A model generated the notes under the pieces. It was not told where the DNA came from. It worked only from the letters and a program-made list of their open reading frames with translations, and searched no databases. DNA of 64,000 nt from the NCBI RefSeq assembly GCF_034497705.1, contig NZ_JAXRUV010000001.1:620001-684000 (forward strand), read 5' to 3'. Shown here in pieces: positions 53,164 through 60,641 of the stretch (its first letter is position 1; the number at the start of each line of letters is the position of its first letter). The translations under genes were made by a program, and so were the position numbers. Origin of the DNA: Marinococcus luteus_A (GTDB lineage Bacteria > Bacillota > Bacilli > Bacillales > Marinococcaceae).

Positions 53164-53874
53164 TTAGTCACTTCCTTGTCTGCCGGGCACCTGTTGAAAA
53201 AGCATCGGAGTTTCGGCGATAAACCCTTCCGCGTAAGTCACTCCCGTTTCTTTGCCGAATAATCGGTCTCTTGCCTGTATCGTTTCGAGGTACCCGTCTG
53301 TAAGCGGTGTGCTTACGGCCCCTTCCCCTGGGTTGAACTGACTTTTATACGCCTTTAATGCCGCTTCTTTATCGCCGGCAGCCGGGGTGATGTCCACATA
53401 AAAGGAAGGCCGGTGATAGCCGTTGATCATATAGTAGTACATGTCTGGCACTTTGTGGGCGTTTTCGTCCACACCAGGGTACAGCTTGACCCCGGCATCA
53501 AATACGGCCCGCTTAACAATACTTCCGGCATCACCGTGATCCGGATGACGGTCAATGTAGTACGGGGCAAAAATCGCGTCCGGCTGGATGCGGCGGATCA
53601 GCTGCACAAGCTGGGTGTACTCTTCCTGGGTTACTGCAGTAAGCATACGGTCCCTCCAGGTAAGCTGGAGCCGTCCTGCACCGAGGATCTCTGCTGCCTG
53701 CTCTGCTTCCTGCTGTCTTGTTTCCACGGTACCGTTGGAGGAAAGATCTCCTTCCGTCAGGGAAAGCATATAGACATTGTCGGTTTTACTGTGCAGCGCT
53801 ACCGTCCCGCCCATTCCGATTTCGATATCATCAGGGTGGGCCCCGACGGTTAACAGTGTTCGTTTATGTGTCAT
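53164..53874 (-). CDS. bshB1: BshB1: bacillithiol deacetylase
   Basis: A 236-residue LmbE-type zinc deacetylase that turns GlcNAc-malate into GlcN-malate in bacillithiol synthesis. The zinc motif is VGAHPDDIEIGMGGT at residues 11-25, followed by LTEGDLSSNGTVETRQ and the second ligand region APYYIDRHPDHGDAG near 102. It lies one base after mgsA and two before bshA. AAAGGAG lies 13 bases before ATG, inside mgsA. Confidence 0.94.
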   Translation of the reverse strand: MTHKRTLLTVGAHPDDIEIGMGGTVALHSKTDNVYMLSLTEGDLSSNGTVETRQQEAEQAAEILGAGRLQLTWRDRMLTAVTQEEYTQLVQLIRRIQPDAIFAPYYIDRHPDHGDAGSIVKRAVFDAGVKLYPGVDENAHKVPDMYYYMINGYHRPSFYVDITPAAGDKEAALKAYKSQFNPGEGAVSTPLTDGYLETIQARDRLFGKETGVTYAEGFIAETPMLFQQVPGRQGSD

Positions 53875-53875
53875 A

Positions 53876-54283
53876 TTAATCTGTGGACTCCTTTAAAATA
53901 TCCCGGAAGGCAAACAATCCGTGTTCAAGCCCTTTAATCAGCACTTCAGCTGCGGCCATATTCGTTGCAAGCGGCACCCCGTGCACGTCGGCGAGCCTCA
54001 TAAGCGCGGTGATATCAGGCTCATGCGGCTGCGCGGTCAATGGGTCCCGGAAAAAAAGCACCAAATCCACCTGCTGTTCTGCAATCTTTGCCCCAATCTG
54101 CTGATCGCCGCCCAGCGGCCCGGACTGGTACTGTTTGACGTTCAAACCCACCTCTTCATTCAGTCTCCCTCCGGTCGTTCCTGTTGCTGAAAGGGTGTGA
54201 CGCTCAAGGATATGCCTATACGCTTCGGCAAACCGGATCAGATCGTCTTTTTTCTTATCATGGGCAATCAGTGCGATATTCAT
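53876..54283 (-). CDS. mgsA: Methylglyoxal synthase
   Basis: A 135-residue methylglyoxal synthase making methylglyoxal from dihydroxyacetone phosphate, an overflow route when sugar phosphates build up. Motifs are LIAHDKKKDDLIRF at residue 5, SATGTTGGRLNEE (phosphate loop) near 36, YQSGPLGGDQQIGA near 56, LVLFFRDPLTAQPHEPD (catalytic Asp) and the final His-containing segment. Its neighbour bshB1/bshA supply bacillithiol, which helps remove methylglyoxal, a useful pairing. Confidence 0.95.
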   Translation of the reverse strand: MNIALIAHDKKKDDLIRFAEAYRHILERHTLSATGTTGGRLNEEVGLNVKQYQSGPLGGDQQIGAKIAEQQVDLVLFFRDPLTAQPHEPDITALMRLADVHGVPLATNMAAAEVLIKGLEHGLFAFRDILKESTD

Positions 54284-54295
54284 AAAAGTTCCCCT

Positions 54296-55099
54296 TTACT
54301 CCAAAATGTTTTCGAGGCCGTACACGAGTTCCTTCATCGTGACTACCTGCTCAATCGCAAATTTGACCCCTGGCATAAATGACGCCCGGTTGATTGAATC
54401 GTGTCGGATCGTAAGCGTCTGGCCTTCGCCGCCAAACATCACCTGCTGATGTGCCACGAGGCCCGGAAGGCGCGTGCTGTGAATCCTCATGCCGTCGAGC
54501 TCTGCTCCGCGTGCCCCCGGCATCGTTTCTTTTTCCTCCGGGTGCCCCTGCGTTTTTTTGGTGCGGTTTTCCTGAATCAGCTTTGCAGTTTTCACTGCGG
54601 TGCCGGACGGGGCGTCAAGCTTTCGGTCATGGTGCAATTCAGTAATTTCAACATCCGGGAAGTAGGCTGCAGCCATTTGCGACATTTTCATCATCAGAAC
54701 AGCGCCGATAGCAAAGTTTGGTACAATAAGCACTCCCCGCTGCTGCTCTTTTGCCTTCTGACGCAGGCGGTCGAGGTCTTCATCGGTAAAGCCGGTCGTA
54801 CCAACGACCGGTGCAAGACCGTAGTCGAGTGCTTTTTCGGTATGTATCTTTCCAATTTCCGGCGTGGTCAGATCTACAAACACTTCTGCTTCGACTTCGC
54901 CGAGGCACTGGTCAACGTCCGTATAGACGCGGGCCCCGGATTTTGGCATGCCTTCGATTTCCGACAACAGCGAGCCTTCGTATTTATGGTCCACCACAGC
55001 GGCGAGCTGCAGGTGCTCCGCTGCTTCAATCATATGTACAGCTTCCTTACCCATGTTTCCTCTCGGTCCGGCAACGATAACGCGGATTGATTCACTCAT
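54296..55099 (-). CDS. dapB: Dihydrodipicolinate reductase
   Basis: A 267-residue DapB for lysine, diaminopimelate and dipicolinate synthesis. The nucleotide motif VAGPRGNMGKEAVHMI is at residues 9-24, EVFVDLTTPE near 73, VGTTGF near 98, and the substrate-binding signature TELHHDRKLDAPSGTAVKTA near 150-169. ATG overlaps the ypjD stop by four bases (ATGA). The operon continues into mgsA after 12 bases. Confidence 0.95.
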   Translation of the reverse strand: MSESIRVIVAGPRGNMGKEAVHMIEAAEHLQLAAVVDHKYEGSLLSEIEGMPKSGARVYTDVDQCLGEVEAEVFVDLTTPEIGKIHTEKALDYGLAPVVGTTGFTDEDLDRLRQKAKEQQRGVLIVPNFAIGAVLMMKMSQMAAAYFPDVEITELHHDRKLDAPSGTAVKTAKLIQENRTKKTQGHPEEKETMPGARGAELDGMRIHSTRLPGLVAHQQVMFGGEGQTLTIRHDSINRASFMPGVKFAIEQVVTMKELVYGLENILE

Positions 55100-55437
55100 T
55101 TTTCATTCTCCTTTTTTGTCCATCTATCCTGGTCTCTTGTTTCAAACTTTTCCATTACGATACGGAACGCTTCATCCAAATCAATATCAAGCGAATTGGC
55201 AAAGCAGATGAGCACAAACAGCAGATCGCCCATTTCCTTTTCCAGTGATTTATGCTCTTCGCCTTCTTTCTTCGGCTTTTCACCGTAATAGTGATTAATT
55301 TCCCTGGCAAGCTCTCCCGTTTCTTCGGTCATTCTTGCAAGCATGGCGAGCGGACTGAAATAACCTTCTTCAAACTGGCCGATGAAGGCATCCACTTTCT
55401 CCTGCATTTCTTCCATCGTCATTGGTTCCCCGGCCAT
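55096..55437 (-). CDS. ypjD: MazG-like nucleotide pyrophosphohydrolase YpjD
   Basis: A 113-residue all-alpha NTP pyrophosphohydrolase of the MazG/YpjD type. The metal-binding signature is TEETGELAREINHYYG (EExxE-like) near residue 37 with SLEKEMGDLLFVLICFANS (ExxD) near 70. It probably cleans unwanted nucleoside triphosphates. AAAGGAGGA precedes ATG. It is the first gene of the dapB-mgsA-bshB1-bshA-cca-birA operon, divergent from the YitT gene. Confidence 0.9.
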   Translation of the reverse strand: MAGEPMTMEEMQEKVDAFIGQFEEGYFSPLAMLARMTEETGELAREINHYYGEKPKKEGEEHKSLEKEMGDLLFVLICFANSLDIDLDEAFRIVMEKFETRDQDRWTKKENEK

Positions 55438-55491
55438 TCCGGCGTCCTCCTTTCAATCGTATAAAAATCCATTCGGTTTGACAAACATAGA

Positions 55492-55520
55492 TTGCCTCCT
55501 GCCCCGGGCTTTACTATAAT
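55492..55520 (+). promoter_or_regulatory. Promoter of the YitT-family gene
   Basis: TTGCCT (55492-55497) and a perfect TATAAT (55515-55520) with 17-base spacing, 45 bases before ATG 55565. Confidence 0.65.
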
Positions 55521-55564
55521 GTAACGGTTGATACAAGCTTTCCGGCCGGAGAGGAGGAACCATC

Positions 55565-56434
55565 ATGAACATTTGGATACATACCCGCAATATCTTTTTT
55601 GTCGTGCTCGGCTCTGCTATTATGAGTTTTGGACTTGTCTATTTTAACATGCAAAACCAGCTAGCGGACGGCGGCTTTACTGGTATTACCCTAATTCTTT
55701 ATAATTTATTCAATATCAACCCTGCCTTCAGCAACCTCGTGCTGAACATTCCCGTCCTAATTCTGGGCTGGCGTCTGCTCGGCCGGCACGTCTTCGTCTA
55801 TACGTTAATAAGCACGGCGGCAGTCAGCTTATTTTTATGGCTCTTCCAGGAGGTCGAGCTTCTCCATCTGCCGCTTCAGGATGATCTTGTTCTTGTAGCC
55901 CTGTTCGCCGGTGTTTTTGTCGGCTCGGGCCTCGGGATTGTTTTCCGGTACGGTGGAACCACCGGAGGAGCTGACATTATCGCCAAGCTCGCGAGTAACG
56001 TATTCGGCTGGACAATGGGACGCTCGCTGTTTATGTTCGATGCTGTTGTAATAACCGCTTCTCTTTTGTATTTAGACTACCGGGAAGCGATGTACACACT
56101 CGTGTTTGTGTTCGTGGCTGCCCGCGTCATTGATTTCATTCAGCAAGGGGCGTATTCCGGAAAAGCCGCTATGATCATTTCCGACCAGGCTCCGGAAGTA
56201 GCTGACGCCATTCTGCAGGAGATGAACCGCGGAGCAACTATATTAAACGGTAAGGGCAGCTTCACCCGTCAGGAAAAAGAGATTCTTTACTGCGTCGTTG
56301 GCAAAAACGAGCTGATGCGTCTGAAGCACCTTGTTGAACGGGTGGATCCTCACGCCTTTGTTACAGTTAACGATGTCCAGGATGTTATCGGTGAGGGGTT
56401 CACTCTCGATGAAAACAAAAACCCGCTGCAGTAA
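55565..56434 (+). CDS. ypjC: YitT-family membrane protein (YpjC type)
   Basis: A 289-residue protein with five or six membrane helices in the first 190 residues (early MQNQLADGGFTGITLILYN and GTTGGADIIAKLASNVF are family hallmarks) and a cytoplasmic DUF2179 domain at the C-terminus (GATILNGKGSFTRQEKEILY). It may bind nucleotides or carry small substrates; function unproven. GAGAGGAGG precedes ATG. It occupies the ypjC position next to ypjD, but on the opposite strand. Confidence 0.85.
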   Translation: MNIWIHTRNIFFVVLGSAIMSFGLVYFNMQNQLADGGFTGITLILYNLFNINPAFSNLVLNIPVLILGWRLLGRHVFVYTLISTAAVSLFLWLFQEVELLHLPLQDDLVLVALFAGVFVGSGLGIVFRYGGTTGGADIIAKLASNVFGWTMGRSLFMFDAVVITASLLYLDYREAMYTLVFVFVAARVIDFIQQGAYSGKAAMIISDQAPEVADAILQEMNRGATILNGKGSFTRQEKEILYCVVGKNELMRLKHLVERVDPHAFVTVNDVQDVIGEGFTLDENKNPLQ

Positions 56435-56472
56435 GGCGACTCAGCCATGTATTTTCATCAGCCGCAACACAT

Positions 56473-56510
56473 AAAAAACACCTGCACCGGTCACCGGGCA
56501 GGTGTTTTTT
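56473..56510. terminator. Bidirectional terminator
   Basis: AAAAAACACCTGC (56474-56486) pairs with GCAGGTGTTTTTT (56498-56510) around ACCGGTCACCG; A and T runs on both sides. It serves the YitT gene and the convergent protease gene. Confidence 0.9.
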
Positions 56511-56511
56511 G

Positions 56512-57189
56512 CTATTCTTCGCTTGTCATGAGAAACATGGCGATAAAACGCCCCAGTTCCAGCACAGCTACCAGAGCGGCTGCAACGTACGTTAATGCAG
56601 CAGCATCGAGCACTTTTTTCGTTTCCCGCTCTTCATTGTTGCTGATAATACCGGTCGCAACGATCTGATTCATGGCGCGGCTGCTCGCATTGAATTCCAC
56701 CGGAAGGGTGACAACCTGGAACAGAACAGCGGCCGAGAAAAACACGATGCCTGCCAGAAACATGCCGGTCGACTGCAGTAAAATACCGGCAAGAATTAAA
56801 AAGAAGGAAAGGTTGGAGCCAGTCGAAGCCACTGGAGCCAGCGAGGAACGGAATCGTAAAAACGCATAGTTTTCCGCATCCTGAATCGCATGCCCCACCT
56901 CGTGGGAAGCGATCGCCTGAGCCGCTACTGTCGAATTGTAATAGTTATCCTCCGACAAGCGGACGACTTTTTTCGAAGGATCATAATGATCCGTTAATTT
57001 TCCTTTGGTAGGCTCTACGCGTACGTTATAGATGCCGTTTTCCTCCAGGATTTTCTTTGCCACGGAGGCACCTGTCATCCCGGAGGAATTACTTACGTTC
57101 GAATATTTTTTGTATGCTTTTTTCACTTTGGACTGTGCCCAAAGCGGAATGAGGATAAGCGCTGCTAAATATAACAGAAGCATTCCCAT
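56512..57189 (-). CDS. Zinc metallopeptidase YugP-type (peptidase family M79-like membrane protease)
   Basis: A 225-residue membrane protease of the YugP family. An N-terminal membrane helix (residues 2-18) is followed by NSSGMTGASVAKKILEENG, a cytoplasmic-side zinc site IASHEVGHAIQDAENY (HExxH near residue 94) and three more hydrophobic helices. Substrates are unknown; it probably handles membrane proteins. It has its own strong promoter. In B. subtilis yugP lies elsewhere, so this placement beside ypjA is a rearrangement. Confidence 0.85.
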   Translation of the reverse strand: MGMLLLYLAALILIPLWAQSKVKKAYKKYSNVSNSSGMTGASVAKKILEENGIYNVRVEPTKGKLTDHYDPSKKVVRLSEDNYYNSTVAAQAIASHEVGHAIQDAENYAFLRFRSSLAPVASTGSNLSFFLILAGILLQSTGMFLAGIVFFSAAVLFQVVTLPVEFNASSRAMNQIVATGIISNNEERETKKVLDAAALTYVAAALVAVLELGRFIAMFLMTSEE

Positions 57190-57221
57190 TTTTTCTCATC
57201 CCTCCATTTATATATACTTAT

Positions 57222-57250
57222 ATTGTATGCAGACGGGGGTATAATGTCAA
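57222..57250 (-). promoter_or_regulatory. Strong sigma-A promoter of the YugP-type gene
   Basis: Minus-strand TTGACA (57245-57250) and TACAAT (57222-57227) are 17 bases apart, directly after the end of ypjA. Confidence 0.8.
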
Positions 57251-57260
57251 AGATTCTGCT

Positions 57261-57863
57261 CTATTCTTCCATGAGCCAAAGCTCTGTCCGGCCGGGGCTG
57301 AGTCTCCACCAGAGCAGAACCCCTGCAGAAATAATACTCAGCCAGAACGTCCCGTAGCCGATTAAGGAAATGTACGGCTCAAGCGACGCTGAGACCCAGG
57401 GATACATTCCAAAAACGTAGTCAATCACATCATTATGTAATGTCCATACCGCTACTGCTCCTATATGCCAAAGCTTTACCCGGTAGTAAGGCAGATACAA
57501 AAAAGCCTGCAGTGCCATGCCTGCGTGAGAGGCAATAAGCATGTAGTGCTGCCAGCTGAGCGTCTCCCCGGCTACGCCGGAAAACACGTTCATTCCTACC
57601 GCCCAAAGCCCGTACTTTACAAGCGTTATAAAAGCGAATGCTTCCGCCAGTCCGCTCCTTCTGCCGATAATGTACAGCCCGATAACGATTGTAAAAACCA
57701 GGCTTGCTGTTGGACTGTCCGGGACGAAGGGCAGAAATACAGCCGGCGTCTGCTGCAGCTGCTGGCCGTACCAAATGTAGCCGTAAATGGTCCCGAGCGC
57801 ATTAATAATAAAAAGAGGGATTAACACGTAAGGCGTTCCAAACCATCCAAGTAGCTGTTTCAC
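57261..57863 (-). CDS. ypjA: YpjA-family membrane protein (DUF1405)
   Basis: A 200-residue protein with about six hydrophobic segments, of the DUF1405 family. Features are WFGTPYVLIPLFIINALGT at the N-terminus, FVPDSPTASLVFT near residue 46, VFSGVAGETLSWQHYMLIASH near 94 and LHNDVIDYVFGMYP near 142. Function unknown. The start is GTG 57863. In B. subtilis qcrABC separates it from ypiA; here the TPR gene is adjacent. Confidence 0.82.
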   Translation of the reverse strand: MKQLLGWFGTPYVLIPLFIINALGTIYGYIWYGQQLQQTPAVFLPFVPDSPTASLVFTIVIGLYIIGRRSGLAEAFAFITLVKYGLWAVGMNVFSGVAGETLSWQHYMLIASHAGMALQAFLYLPYYRVKLWHIGAVAVWTLHNDVIDYVFGMYPWVSASLEPYISLIGYGTFWLSIISAGVLLWWRLSPGRTELWLMEE

Positions 57864-57892
57864 TGTATCATCCGCCTCGTTTTATATGTAGG

Positions 57893-57914
57893 AAAAGACA
57901 CAAGGCTCGTGTCT
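57893..57914 (-). terminator. Weak terminator-like hairpin after the TPR gene
   Basis: Minus-strand AAAGACAC pairs with GTGTCTTT around GAGCCTT, followed by TCC rather than a clean T run. It lies directly after the TPR gene stop, so it may only reduce read-through into ypjA. Confidence 0.45.
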
Positions 57915-59174
57915 TTACTCGCTCATGCGAAGGTCTTCAAGCAAAAGCTGAAGCTCTGTGTTGTCCGGCTGCAGGGCTGAAGCCTGCTCCAGGTGCTTCA
58001 GCGCATTCTCCCGGTAGCCGAGTTCAAGCAGCAGGCGGCCGTACTCTTCGAGAAATACTTCGTTTTCCTGATATACGCTGTACACTTCTTCGTATTTTTC
58101 TTTCGCTTCGGCGGGTTCGTCCTGGAGGTTTTTAGCGCGGGCATAGTACCACTGAAAACGCACATCCGGCTCTCCCATTTCGTATAAATGATCAATCAGG
58201 TCAATCATCGCCTCCGGCTCTTCCTGCTCCATCCACATGCTGAGGAGCGCATTCGCCGCTTCAAGATGTGCCGGATTTAAAGCAAGTGCCTCCTTGAGGT
58301 GTTTTTCTCCTTCTTCTTCATTGCCAAGCGCCATATACAGCTTTCCGGCCTCGGTGTATAAATTTTCATTGTATTCATCTTCTTTAATGCCGGCCTTTGC
58401 TGCTTCCAGGGCTTTTTCATGTTCTTCGAGCCCTTCGTAGCTTCGCACGAGATACGGATAGAGTGCCACAAAGTCTTTGTCCATGTTGCGCAGCTCTTCG
58501 AATTTCTCTGCAGCCAGCTGATAATCGCTGACCTGAAGCGCCGTATAGCCGTATCCAAACAAGGCATGGAGCTCAGTATGTTCCTTCAGTCCAGCCTCAT
58601 AGTAACTCAATGCGTCCTCAAACGAGCCGGTCACGCTGTATGCTTCAGCGAGACGAAGACTCAGGCTGCCATCCGGAAATTTAAATCCGGCGCCTTCAGC
58701 CTGCTTTAAATAAGGAATGCTTTTAGCGTAGTCTCCCCGGGATAAATAGTAATCTCCAACAGCGGCAAGCAGCACCGGCTCTTCAGGACTCTGCTTCAGG
58801 GCATCGAGCAGCTTTTGCTCCGCTACTTCATCGAGCCCCTGCATCTGGTACAAATCAGCTAGCAGCAACTGCGCCCGCAAATATTCTTCGTCTGACTCCT
58901 TCACCTCGAGCAGCCATTCAATCGCCTCATCTTCATCGTCCATATCAATCGCATTCTCGGCTGCTGTCGTCAGCAGTGCCCCCTCATCGGGATAGCGTCC
59001 GAGCAGGTCTTCAATCAGTGGCTGAGCCTTATCTGAGCGTCCCAGCTCCTGATACATTTCCACTATATCGTATTTTTCCTGATCGTTCGCAGAGTGGCTG
59101 TATTTCTCCATCTCTTCGAGTCCTTTTTCCGTATCGCCGTTTCTTATCGTTTCGAGGATCGTTTCTAAATTCAC
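57915..59174 (-). CDS. ypiA: Tetratricopeptide repeat protein YpiA
   Basis: A 419-residue, highly acidic protein built almost wholly of TPR units (for example LLADLYQMQGLDEVAEQKL, LAAVGDYYLSRGDYAKSIPY, LYTEAGKLYMALGNEEEGEK). It matches YpiA in position (between the tyrA-type genes and ypjA) and size. TPR proteins mediate protein contacts; no partner is known. The start is GTG 59174 with a modest AAAGG site. The strong terminator at 59296-59328 isolates it from tyrA, so it needs its own promoter downstream of that. Confidence 0.85.
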   Translation of the reverse strand: MNLETILETIRNGDTEKGLEEMEKYSHSANDQEKYDIVEMYQELGRSDKAQPLIEDLLGRYPDEGALLTTAAENAIDMDDEDEAIEWLLEVKESDEEYLRAQLLLADLYQMQGLDEVAEQKLLDALKQSPEEPVLLAAVGDYYLSRGDYAKSIPYLKQAEGAGFKFPDGSLSLRLAEAYSVTGSFEDALSYYEAGLKEHTELHALFGYGYTALQVSDYQLAAEKFEELRNMDKDFVALYPYLVRSYEGLEEHEKALEAAKAGIKEDEYNENLYTEAGKLYMALGNEEEGEKHLKEALALNPAHLEAANALLSMWMEQEEPEAMIDLIDHLYEMGEPDVRFQWYYARAKNLQDEPAEAKEKYEEVYSVYQENEVFLEEYGRLLLELGYRENALKHLEQASALQPDNTELQLLLEDLRMSE

Positions 59175-59295
59175 GCCGTCAACAACCTTTCTTCCAGGTA
59201 AATCTCTTTTAGCACTTTGTAATTATAGCAAACATTGCCCGCTGTGACGAACAGAAAACCTTCCCCCTGCCCGTTATGATAACGTTTACAAAAAC

Positions 59296-59328
59296 AAAAA
59301 AAACACCTGATGTCTACTCATCAGGTGT
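59296..59328 (-). terminator. Strong intrinsic terminator
   Basis: Minus-strand ACACCTGATG (59319-59328) pairs perfectly with CATCAGGTGT (59303-59312) around AGTAGA and is followed by eight T. It ends both the candidate small RNA and any read-through from tyrA. Confidence 0.93.
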
Positions 59329-59391
59329 GCCGCCACATCGGCTAGTTTTAAGATAAAGAGTATGGATAGGAGTGGAGAGAAACCATACGCT
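59296..59391 (-). ncRNA. Candidate CcpA-controlled small regulatory RNA
   Basis: A transcript of about 97 bases is predicted between a consensus promoter and a strong terminator, with no reading frame of note. Its 5' half folds into a hairpin: GUAUGG (59388-59383) pairs with CCAUAC (59365-59360), exposing the 17-base loop UUUCUCUCCACUCCUAU. This C/U-rich loop is complementary to Shine-Dalgarno-type sequence, as in known Gram-positive base-pairing RNAs such as RsaI, RsaE or RoxS. A linker (CUUUAUCUUAAAACUAGCC) and the terminator hairpin complete it. It lies between tyrA and ypiA. It could also be a leader to ypiA, but the terminator argues for a separate RNA. No sequence match to a named RNA is claimed. 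Confidence 0.6.
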
Positions 59392-59397
59392 AATATT

Positions 59398-59425
59398 AGT
59401 ATAACGTAATTGTAAGCGTTGTCAA
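59398..59425 (-). promoter_or_regulatory. Sigma-A promoter of the candidate small RNA
   Basis: A perfect TTGACA (59420-59425) and TATACT (59398-59403) spaced by 16 bases on the minus strand, 33 bases after the tyrA stop. Confidence 0.8.
59411..59424 (+). promoter_or_regulatory. CcpA binding site (cre) over the -35 box
   Basis: TGTAAGCGTTGTCA fits every position of the cre consensus TGWAANCGNTNWCA. It covers the -35 box and spacer of the small-RNA promoter, a position that would block RNA polymerase, so repression by CcpA on good carbon sources is expected. Confidence 0.65.
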
Positions 59426-59458
59426 TGCTTCTCTCCTATTTTTCTATTCTTTTTTCCG

Positions 59459-60559
59459 TTAACCGATGTAGGATTCATAATCGTGCTTTTCGAGCTGCTG
59501 CATGCCGGCCCGCCGATCTTCTTCCGTACGGAAGGTCAGCTGCAGCACACCCATGATGTCCTCTCTCGTTTCAAGGATCCGTATATTGATAATACTGATG
59601 CCGGTACGTCCAAGAATTCCGGTTACGTCCGAAATAACGCCGGGGTGGTCCGGCACATCGACAAACAGATCATAAATGGACGGGATGGCTCCCTGCTTTT
59701 TCGCAGGCAGACCGTCACGATAGGATTTTGCATGCTCAAAAAACTGGTATATCTGCTCTTTATCCCCCGCAGCAAGCATTTGTTCAATGGCACTCATCTG
59801 CTGCTTCCAGTCTTCCATCAGCTGCCGCATCACGTCATTATTTTTCAATAGAATATCGGTCCACATTTCCGGACTGGCTGAAGCGATTCTCGTAATATCC
59901 CGGAAACCGCCGGCTGCGAGCTTTGTCACCCAGGCCTGTTCGTCCTCCATTCCCTTCACCTGATGCACAAGTGCTGAGGCTACGATATGCGGAAAATGAC
60001 TGATTACGCCCGTCAGCAGGTCATGCTGCTCGTAGGACAGCTCTATAAACTTTGCCTGCGTGCCCTGAAGCCAATCTTTGATCTCACCAATTTTTTCAGA
60101 AGAACCAGGACCGTTTGGCACCAGCACGTAGTAGGCATTTTCAAACAGACGGACCCGGGCGGCATGGACACCGCTTTTATGTGATCCGGCCATTGGGTGG
60201 CCGCCGATAAAATGAACGTTCTTTCCCGAAAGAACATCTGCCTGCTCACAGATCGATGTTTTTGTGCTTCCGACGTCGGTAATGATGGCCCCCGGCTTTA
60301 AAGCCATGCCGGCCAGCTGCACGAGCAATTTTTCCGTGGTGGCAACCGGAGTGGCAAGCACTACCAGGTCTGCTTCCTTTACAGCCTTTTCCAGGTCCGG
60401 GGCTGCCTCGTCAATAACATTCAGGGAGACCGCGAGCTTAGTCTGGGCTTCATCTACATCTGTTCCTGTAATATAAACACCGGGATGTTCCTGTTTGATG
60501 GCAAGGGCAATTGACCCTCCGATCAGTCCCAGCCCGATAACTGCTGCTTTTTTCTGCAT
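59459..60559 (-). CDS. tyrA: Prephenate dehydrogenase
   Basis: A 366-residue TyrA that oxidises prephenate to 4-hydroxyphenylpyruvate for tyrosine. The NAD motif is VIGLGLIGGSIALAI at residues 6-20, catalytic-region motifs are DVGSTKTSICEQA near 95 and FIGGHPMAGSHKSG near 115, and a C-terminal ACT domain (about 295-366, VDVPDHPGVISDVTGILG) allows tyrosine feedback. The open frame reaches 60676, but GGAGGGG seven bases before ATG 60559 and the family start place it there. A hairpin separates it from hisC. Confidence 0.95.
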   Translation of the reverse strand: MQKKAAVIGLGLIGGSIALAIKQEHPGVYITGTDVDEAQTKLAVSLNVIDEAAPDLEKAVKEADLVVLATPVATTEKLLVQLAGMALKPGAIITDVGSTKTSICEQADVLSGKNVHFIGGHPMAGSHKSGVHAARVRLFENAYYVLVPNGPGSSEKIGEIKDWLQGTQAKFIELSYEQHDLLTGVISHFPHIVASALVHQVKGMEDEQAWVTKLAAGGFRDITRIASASPEMWTDILLKNNDVMRQLMEDWKQQMSAIEQMLAAGDKEQIYQFFEHAKSYRDGLPAKKQGAIPSIYDLFVDVPDHPGVISDVTGILGRTGISIINIRILETREDIMGVLQLTFRTEEDRRAGMQQLEKHDYESYIG

Positions 60560-60597
60560 CTGTTTCCCCTCCAGGCCTCTCTTTGTTTCCATACATA

Positions 60598-60627
60598 AAA
60601 ACACCCGGCCCCGAGCGGAGCCGGATT
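60598..60627 (-). terminator. Hairpin between hisC and tyrA
   Basis: Minus-strand CCGGCTCC pairs with GGGGCCGG around GCTC, followed by GTGTTTTT. It could partly end the trp-hisC transcript before tyrA. Confidence 0.6.
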
Positions 60628-60641
60628 CCAGATGTTGTCCG

